From positions 1 to 11,123 of the forward strand of contig JALSHM010000410.1 in assembly GCA_026982235.1 (NCBI GenBank): a stretch of 11,123 nt of DNA. Reading direction: 5' to 3'. The stretch comes from Robiginitomaculum sp. GTDB lineage: Bacteria > Pseudomonadota > Alphaproteobacteria > Caulobacterales > Maricaulaceae. The notes below the pieces were generated by a model. The model made no database searches and had not been told where the DNA came from. It was given only the letters and a program-made list of their open reading frames with translations. Shown here piece by piece: positions 6,792 to 11,123 of this stretch; the first letter of the stretch is position 1, and each line of letters starts with the position of its first letter. Position numbers and translations under genes: made by a program.

Positions 6792-8240
6792 TTATGCACG
6801 CCAAAAAGACGGGGTTAAGAGAACCAGTGCCGTGATAATTTCTAATCGTCCGATGAGCATACCGCCCATTAGTACCCATTTTGCCGTGCTTGGCAGGCTT
6901 TGGTAAGTTCCGGCTGGGCCAATAATATCGCCGAGACCCGGCCCGACATTTGCCACTGCGCTGGCTGCGCCAGACCATGCGGTTATTGGATCGAGGCCGA
7001 TAATTGAGAGCAATATGGCGCCAGCAGCGAAGCACGTGAAAAATAGAAAGAAAAACCCAAATACCGAATAAACCACTGAGTTTGGCAGAGGTTTGCCACC
7101 GTAACGCATGGATGAAACCGCGTGGCGGCGCGGCATTTTAAACACATATGCGCGCAAAGCTTCAAATGCTACTTGGTAGCGAAATATTTTAATGGAGCAG
7201 GCAGTGGAACCCGCACAGCCGCCGATGAACATAAATGCAAAAAACGCCGATACGGCGAATGGTCCCCAGGCATTATAATCTGCCGTAGCATAACCCGTGC
7301 CCGTAACCACGGATATGACGTTAAACGCCGATAAGCGCAGAGCTTCCTTGCCCAAATAAACATCGCTCACCCACAAGTAGAATGTCACTAGCATAATCAG
7401 CAGGACGATAACCAAAAGAAACCCGCGCATTTGCGGGTCGGACCATGCGGGTTTGAATGAACCGCGTGCAGCTAACAAATATACGCCGAACGGGATTGCA
7501 CCTGCTAGCATAAAGGCGACGGCCACCAAGTCTGCGCCGTTATCCATAAACCCGCCCAGCGATGCATCGGACGTAGAAAACCCGCCTGTTGCCAAAGTGG
7601 TCATAGCATGGGCTACGGCATCAAACCCGCCCATGCCGGTCATTATATAACCCACCGCGCATAATATGGTCAGCACCAGATATATGCCGCCAATGGCGGC
7701 GGCCAACTGCCCGGTTTTGGGCAAAATCTTTTCGCCCATTTCAGAGCTTTCCATGCGGAATAATTGCATACCACCAATTTTAAGCATGGGCAAAATCGCC
7801 ATAGCAGTGACAATAATCCCGACCCCGCCAATCCACTGTAATATGGCACGCCACAGCAATATGCCTTTGTCGGTGTCGTCTAGCCCGGTCATAACCGTAG
7901 ACCCGGTCGTGGTTATCCCGGACACGGCTTCAAACAGGGAATCGGTCAGGTTCAGGCCAATATCCGCCATAAATAACGGCACCGCCGCGAACCCAGCCAA
8001 AGCTATCCACGACAAAGTCGTCAGCAAAAATGCGCCCCGCGCCCGCAAGCGTGCTTTGGGCGAATAACTGGTCAGCGCCATAATACTACCGAACAGTGCC
8101 GTCACAAACCCCGAAACCCCAAATGCCTGCCAGCTCTCCCCGCCGTAGAGATAATCCACCAACATAGGCACAAACATAGTCCCCCCCAAGCCCGCAAGCA
8201 TAAGGCCAACAACAAACAAAACTGGTCGCAAATCAGGCAT
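6792..8240 (-). CDS. trkH: TrkH family potassium uptake channel subunit
   Basis: TrkH is the inner-membrane K+-translocating subunit that works with a cytoplasmic NAD/ATP-binding TrkA partner, which is not in this window. The 482-residue product is strongly hydrophobic along its length, with the four pseudo-repeated M1-P-M2 units of the SKT superfamily. The four filter loops are visible: SGITTTGST (107-115), LATGGFST (216-223), VVTGTGYAT (311-319) and ANVGPGLG (430-437), each with the filter glycine. The helix-break segment GGCAGSTACSIKIFR (340-354) and a terminal GRLEI (464-468) are also typical. The N-terminal MPDLRPVLFVVG fixes the start at 8240, although no Shine-Dalgarno is present; the bases just upstream (CTCTCCTT) are pyrimidine-rich. 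It converges with hslO across 123 bp and diverges from dnaN. Length agrees with TrkH proteins. Confidence 0.96.
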   Translation of the reverse strand: MPDLRPVLFVVGLMLAGLGGTMFVPMLVDYLYGGESWQAFGVSGFVTALFGSIMALTSYSPKARLRARGAFLLTTLSWIALAGFAAVPLFMADIGLNLTDSLFEAVSGITTTGSTVMTGLDDTDKGILLWRAILQWIGGVGIIVTAMAILPMLKIGGMQLFRMESSEMGEKILPKTGQLAAAIGGIYLVLTILCAVGYIMTGMGGFDAVAHAMTTLATGGFSTSDASLGGFMDNGADLVAVAFMLAGAIPFGVYLLAARGSFKPAWSDPQMRGFLLVIVLLIMLVTFYLWVSDVYLGKEALRLSAFNVISVVTGTGYATADYNAWGPFAVSAFFAFMFIGGCAGSTACSIKIFRYQVAFEALRAYVFKMPRRHAVSSMRYGGKPLPNSVVYSVFGFFFLFFTCFAAGAILLSIIGLDPITAWSGAASAVANVGPGLGDIIGPAGTYQSLPSTAKWVLMGGMLIGRLEIITALVLLTPSFWRA

Positions 8241-8442
8241 AAGGAGAGATTATGGAAATGCGGCGTGTTTGCAAGGGCGGAATGAGGGCAAGGAGAATGG
8301 GGTAACTTTCAGGAATTGCCATTTGTGGGTGTTTAAATGCTACAATTGCATCCATACGATTCCCCAATAAATCCCAATATTTCCCCTTGGCGTGGCGGTT
8401 AATTGCATTATGTTGGGCGTCCAGTAGATTCTGTGTGTCCAT
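8233..8442 (-). CDS. Doubtful small ORF upstream of trkH
   Basis: A minus-strand ATG at 8442 opens a 69-residue frame that ends at 8233, overlapping the trkH start by 8 bases in the coupled style seen for manC. The middle (KYWDLLGNRMDAIVAFKHPQ) reads like plausible protein, but the C-terminal third is proline/isoleucine-rich and unlike any family I know. There is no Shine-Dalgarno before the ATG. The frame continues open upstream antisense to dnaN, which weakens the case. I do not recognise it; it may be non-coding leader of trkH. Confidence 0.2.
   Translation of the reverse strand: MDTQNLLDAQHNAINRHAKGKYWDLLGNRMDAIVAFKHPQMAIPESYPILLALIPPLQTRRISIISPYA
8252..8305 (+). CDS. Possible 17-residue basic leader-like peptide
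   Basis: A perfect Shine-Dalgarno AAGGAG (8241-8246) stands 5 bases before an ATG at 8252, opening a 17-codon frame (MEMRRVCKGGMRARRMG) that stops at 8305. It is very basic and lies upstream of dnaN in the same direction, leaving about 177 bases to the dnaN start. Its ribosome site is the reverse complement of the pyrimidine tract preceding trkH, so it may be accidental. No promoter is evident. Treat as a candidate only. Confidence 0.15.
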   Translation: MEMRRVCKGGMRARRMG

Positions 8443-8482
8443 GATTGTTTGGGGGCGCAGTGTGTGAGAGTATAGGTATATT

Positions 8483-9586
8483 ATGAAATTTTCAATGGAA
8501 CGGGCGGCTTTGTTGGGGGCTTTGGGGCATGTGCAAAATGTGGTGGAACGCCGCAACACAATCCCGATTTTGTCCAATGTGTTGATGACCGCCGAAAATG
8601 GCACGATTAGCTTTGTAGCGACGGACTTAGATATTGAAATATCCGAACAAGCGGCTGCAGATGTATCTGTGCCGGGCGATATGACGGCACCTGCCCACAC
8701 GCTTTATGATATTGCCCGCAAATTACCAGATGGTGCCGAAGTGTCTTTGGCTATTGGTGCAGATGGTCGGCTTGAGGTGAATGCTGGGCGGTCGCAATTT
8801 GCTTTGCCGCTCTTGCCAGCGGGAGATTTCCCGAAAATGACAGCGGACGGGTTTACCCATAATTTTGCTCTCGGGGCGGCGGAATTGACACGCCTAATTG
8901 ATAAAACCAAATTCGCCATTTCCACCGAAGAAACCCGCTATTACCTCAACGGTATTTACATGCATAATATAGATGGCAAATTGCGCTGTGTGGCTACGGA
9001 CGGACATAGGCTCGCCCTGTGCGAGATGGCTGCGCCCGATGGGGCAGATCATATGCCGGGTGTTATTATTCCGCGCAAAACTATCGCCGAATTACGCCGC
9101 CTAATCGACGGTTTGACTGAAACTATTGAAATCTCTGTCTCCGAAGCCAAAATCCGCTTTACTATTGGTTCTGCTGTGCTGACCTCCAAACTCATTGATG
9201 GCACATTTCCGGATTATGACCGGGTCATCCCCAAGGGCGGTGACAAGCAATTGGTCATTGATAACGGGGTGTTCGCCAGTGCCGTTGACCGGGTTTCCAC
9301 CATTTCCGCCGAGAAATCTCGTTCTATTAAACTCACCCTAGAGGGGGATGGCCTAACCTTGGCCGTCAATAATCCAGAACACGGTAATGCGGTCGAAGAC
9401 TTGATGGTGGATTATGGTGCGGAAGCCTTGGAAATCGGTTTTAACGCCAAATATTTGCTCGATGTGACGGCGCAAATTGAAGCGCGGGATGTGCATTTTC
9501 ATCTGTCCGATCCGGCGTCTCCGGCGCTGGTCAAAGACCCGGAAGACCCAGGCGCGTTATTTGTGCTAATGCCTTTGCGGGTTTAA
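8483..9586 (+). CDS. dnaN: DNA polymerase III subunit beta (sliding clamp)
   Basis: DnaN forms the homodimeric ring that tethers DNA polymerase III to DNA and serves as a docking platform for repair and replication-control proteins. The 367-residue product begins MKFSMERAALLGALGHVQNVVERR and NTIPILSNVLM, with ATDLDIEI (46-53), typical of domain 1. Domain 2 has ELTRLIDKTKFAISTEETRYYLNGIYMH and ATDGHRLALCE. Domain 3 includes the FPDYDRVIP segment and VSTISAEKSRSIKL. It ends in LFVLMPLRV, the C-terminal strand that contributes to the hydrophobic peptide-binding pocket. Length fits the family (E. coli 366). The ATG is preceded by a modest AGG at 8474-8476. recF follows 14 bases after the stop, so the two are very likely co-transcribed. 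dnaA is not adjacent on the left; trkH is. Confidence 0.98.
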   Translation: MKFSMERAALLGALGHVQNVVERRNTIPILSNVLMTAENGTISFVATDLDIEISEQAAADVSVPGDMTAPAHTLYDIARKLPDGAEVSLAIGADGRLEVNAGRSQFALPLLPAGDFPKMTADGFTHNFALGAAELTRLIDKTKFAISTEETRYYLNGIYMHNIDGKLRCVATDGHRLALCEMAAPDGADHMPGVIIPRKTIAELRRLIDGLTETIEISVSEAKIRFTIGSAVLTSKLIDGTFPDYDRVIPKGGDKQLVIDNGVFASAVDRVSTISAEKSRSIKLTLEGDGLTLAVNNPEHGNAVEDLMVDYGAEALEIGFNAKYLLDVTAQIEARDVHFHLSDPASPALVKDPEDPGALFVLMPLRV

Positions 9587-9600
9587 GCATACGCGATTAA

Positions 9601-10725
9601 GTGGCCAAAAACGAGTTCATCAAAAGCCTGCTTCTTAGCGATTTTCGCTCTTACCCTGTATTAGACATAGCGTTTGATGGCCGCCCGGTTGTGCTATACG
9701 GCGAGAACGGCGCGGGCAAAACCAATCTGCTAGAAGCGGTATCCTTGTTATCGCCAGGGCGGGGCTTGCGGCGCGCCAAGCTTGTGGACTTGGCAAGGCG
9801 ATCAGGGAGTGCACCCTGCGAAAACTGGTCAGTTGCGGCGCGGCTCGGCCTGGAAGGCATCAATATCGGTACGGGTGCAGTCGAGGGCGCCCCGAACCGC
9901 CGCAAAATGCGCATGGACGGCAAAGCGGCATCAGGTCCGGACTTGGCCAAGTATATCAGTATAAATTGGCTCACCCCGGCGCAAGACAGATTGTTCAGTG
10001 GGCCTGCCTCTGACCGCCGCAAGTTTTTTGATCGTTTGTGCCTGATACATGTGCCCGCCCATGGCCGTACATTCCTAGCTTACGAAAAATCAAGAGCCGA
10101 GCGCGGGCGTTTGTTTGCGGAACGGATAGATGATGCCTATTGGTTTGATGCGCTAGAAACGGATATGGCCGAGCGCGGTGCCAAAATAGCTTTGGCGCGT
10201 TGGCAAGTGTTGGAAATGTTGCGCACGGAAATTGCGGCTAGGCCAGAAGGATGTTTCCCCAAGGCAGATTTATCCATAGACGGCGAAGCCGAAGCCCTCT
10301 ATGCCGCCGGGGCGGAAGAGCTGGAAGTTGTCGAATTTATCAAAACCAATTTGCGAAAAGACCGTGCCCTTGACGCCCGCGCCGGGCGCACATTGCGCGG
10401 CGTCCACAAAAGTGACTTGGTCGTGACCCATATTGAAAAAGCCATGCCCGCCGCCCATTGTTCCACAGGCGAGCAAAAAGCCTTGCTCATTGGCTTGGTG
10501 CTTGCCCATGCCCGCAGCCAATCTGGGAAACCGCCGCTACTCCTCCTTGATGAGGTCGCCGCCCACCTAGATGAACACCGCCGCGCTGCCCTTATCGAAG
10601 AATTGCTAGAACTGAACACGCAAGTCTTTCTGACGGGTACAGACGCAGAATTGTTCAAAGCCTTTGCAGGCAGGGCGCAAGTTTTTGAAGTGGCGGACGG
10701 GGCATTGACACTGCAATCCAGTTGA
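9601..10725 (+). CDS. recF: DNA replication and repair protein RecF
   Basis: RecF is an SMC-like ATPase that, with RecO and RecR, loads RecA at single-strand gaps and helps restart stalled forks. The 374-residue product has Walker A GENGAGKT (34-41) following the FRSYP segment, then the ABC/SMC signature CSTGEQKALLIGLVLAHAR (287-305) and Walker B LLLLDE with the D-loop AAHLD (313-324). The SDRRKFFDRLCLIHVPAH block (137-154) and RTLRGVHKSDL (263-273) are RecF hallmarks. Length fits the family (E. coli 357). The start is a GTG at 9601, directly after the dnaN stop with a 14-base gap; no strong ribosome site is seen, so coupling to dnaN translation is likely. It is followed 31 bases later by a HAD-family gene, possibly in the same transcript. 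Confidence 0.97.
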   Translation: MAKNEFIKSLLLSDFRSYPVLDIAFDGRPVVLYGENGAGKTNLLEAVSLLSPGRGLRRAKLVDLARRSGSAPCENWSVAARLGLEGINIGTGAVEGAPNRRKMRMDGKAASGPDLAKYISINWLTPAQDRLFSGPASDRRKFFDRLCLIHVPAHGRTFLAYEKSRAERGRLFAERIDDAYWFDALETDMAERGAKIALARWQVLEMLRTEIAARPEGCFPKADLSIDGEAEALYAAGAEELEVVEFIKTNLRKDRALDARAGRTLRGVHKSDLVVTHIEKAMPAAHCSTGEQKALLIGLVLAHARSQSGKPPLLLLDEVAAHLDEHRRAALIEELLELNTQVFLTGTDAELFKAFAGRAQVFEVADGALTLQSS

Positions 10726-10756
10726 CGTTGGTAAGCGATAAGCGTAGGCACGTTAT

Positions 10757-11123
10757 ATGAAAAATTTCACGAATATATCTGGCTTAGGCCAAATTGCTGA
10801 CGATTATGATGCGGCTCTTGTTGACATTTGGGGGGTACTCCATAATGGGCGAGAGGCTTTTGCGGATGCTGTTGTGGCTTTGCAGCGCTTTCGGGCGGAG
10901 CGCGGGCCAGTGGTATTGATTTCCAACTCACCGCGCCCAAGTGTTGCGATCCCTGAGCAATTCGACCAAGTTGGTGTGCCTCATGATGTTTATGATGCTA
11001 TTGTCACGTCTGGGGATGCGACTATAGATGAGCTTGCACGCCGTGCGCCAGGGCCAGCATTTAAGCTGGGGCCGGCGCGGGACGATAAATTATACGAAGA
11101 CCTAGCGCTGAATTTTACGGAAC
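10757..11123 (+). CDS. HAD superfamily class IIA hydrolase (TIGR01459-like), 5' part
   Basis: From the ATG at 10757 the frame stays open for 122 residues to the window end. Motif I is L21-V-D23-I-W-G-V-L-H-N-G31, in which D23 is the phospho-accepting aspartate. Motif II is V52-V-L-I-S-N-S-P59, with the serine after the hydrophobic strand. IVTSGDAT (82-89) begins the class IIA cap region, as in NagD/PGP-type phosphatases. The DxWGVLHNG wording, with Trp where typical HADs have the second Asp, is what I recall for the alphaproteobacterial TIGR01459 group, whose substrate is unknown to me. The catalytic Lys and motif IV Asp would lie beyond the window. It lies 31 bases after recF on the same strand, so it may share the dnaN-recF transcript. 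Cytoplasmic, no signal peptide. Confidence 0.88.
   Translation, partial: MKNFTNISGLGQIADDYDAALVDIWGVLHNGREAFADAVVALQRFRAERGPVVLISNSPRPSVAIPEQFDQVGVPHDVYDAIVTSGDATIDELARRAPGPAFKLGPARDDKLYEDLALNFTE

Noticed and set aside
6623..6835. Plus-strand 70-codon frame across the hslO-trkH junction
   Set aside because: It starts inside hslO and ends inside trkH antisense; there is no ribosome site and no family resemblance, so I regard the 123-bp gap as non-coding.
8306..8482. Replication origin next to dnaN
   Set aside because: No DnaA boxes (TTATCCACA-like) or AT-rich unwinding repeats are visible, and dnaA is not adjacent.
1..11123. Novel defence, mobile or CRISPR-like system
   Set aside because: All substantial frames belong to conserved housekeeping families; there are no integrases, transposases, phage genes, regularly spaced repeats or tRNA-linked insertion signs in the window.

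Overview
The window looks like a chromosomal stretch from an alphaproteobacterium. The best evidence is protein-level: the ClpS sequence (the NDDYTPMEF block and the QNGIGVCGIYTFEVAETK block), the DnaN ending MPLRV, the RecF signature STGEQKALL, a TrkH opening MPDLRPVLFVVG, and a TIGR01459-type HAD protein next to recF. Base composition looks moderate by eye. TTAA elements upstream of clpS recall Caulobacter-like regulatory DNA, but I would not name a genus or order with confidence.

Layout from left to right: the 5' part of a secreted D-alanyl-D-alanine carboxypeptidase on the minus strand (cut by the window start); a divergent pair of genes for the N-degron proteolysis machinery, clpS and clpA (plus strand); a dispersed-type palindromic repeat in the gap where clpA meets the convergent manC; a minus-strand two-gene operon made of an AGE-family sugar isomerase followed by a single-domain mannose-1-phosphate guanylyltransferase (overlapping by 8 bases), probably for GDP-mannose supply; hslO (redox chaperone Hsp33) on the plus strand, diverging from that operon and preceded by a strong heat-shock (RpoH type) promoter match; trkH (potassium uptake channel subunit) on the minus strand, convergent with hslO; then a plus-strand replication/repair cluster dnaN-recF, followed by the start of a HAD class IIA hydrolase that runs off the window.

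Functionally there are four themes: protein quality control (ClpS delivers N-end-rule substrates to ClpA, which unfolds them for ClpP; Hsp33 holds oxidatively unfolded proteins), envelope and surface polysaccharide precursors (the carboxypeptidase and the mannose genes), ion homeostasis (TrkH), and DNA replication/repair (the beta clamp and RecF). Two quality-control transcription units, hslO and possibly clpA, carry heat-shock-like promoter matches, which gives a plausible shared regulation.

I found no convincing previously undescribed multi-gene system. Nearly all of the DNA is accounted for by conserved housekeeping genes. The points that repay a second look are small: the RpoH-like promoters, the three-way-junction palindrome, the AGE/GMP gene pair that may replace a classical phosphomannose isomerase, phased TTAA elements upstream of clpS, a near-duplicated translation start context, and two candidate tiny ORFs around the trkH/dnaN divergent region. 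There are no tRNA, rRNA, CRISPR, transposon or phage features that I can support.
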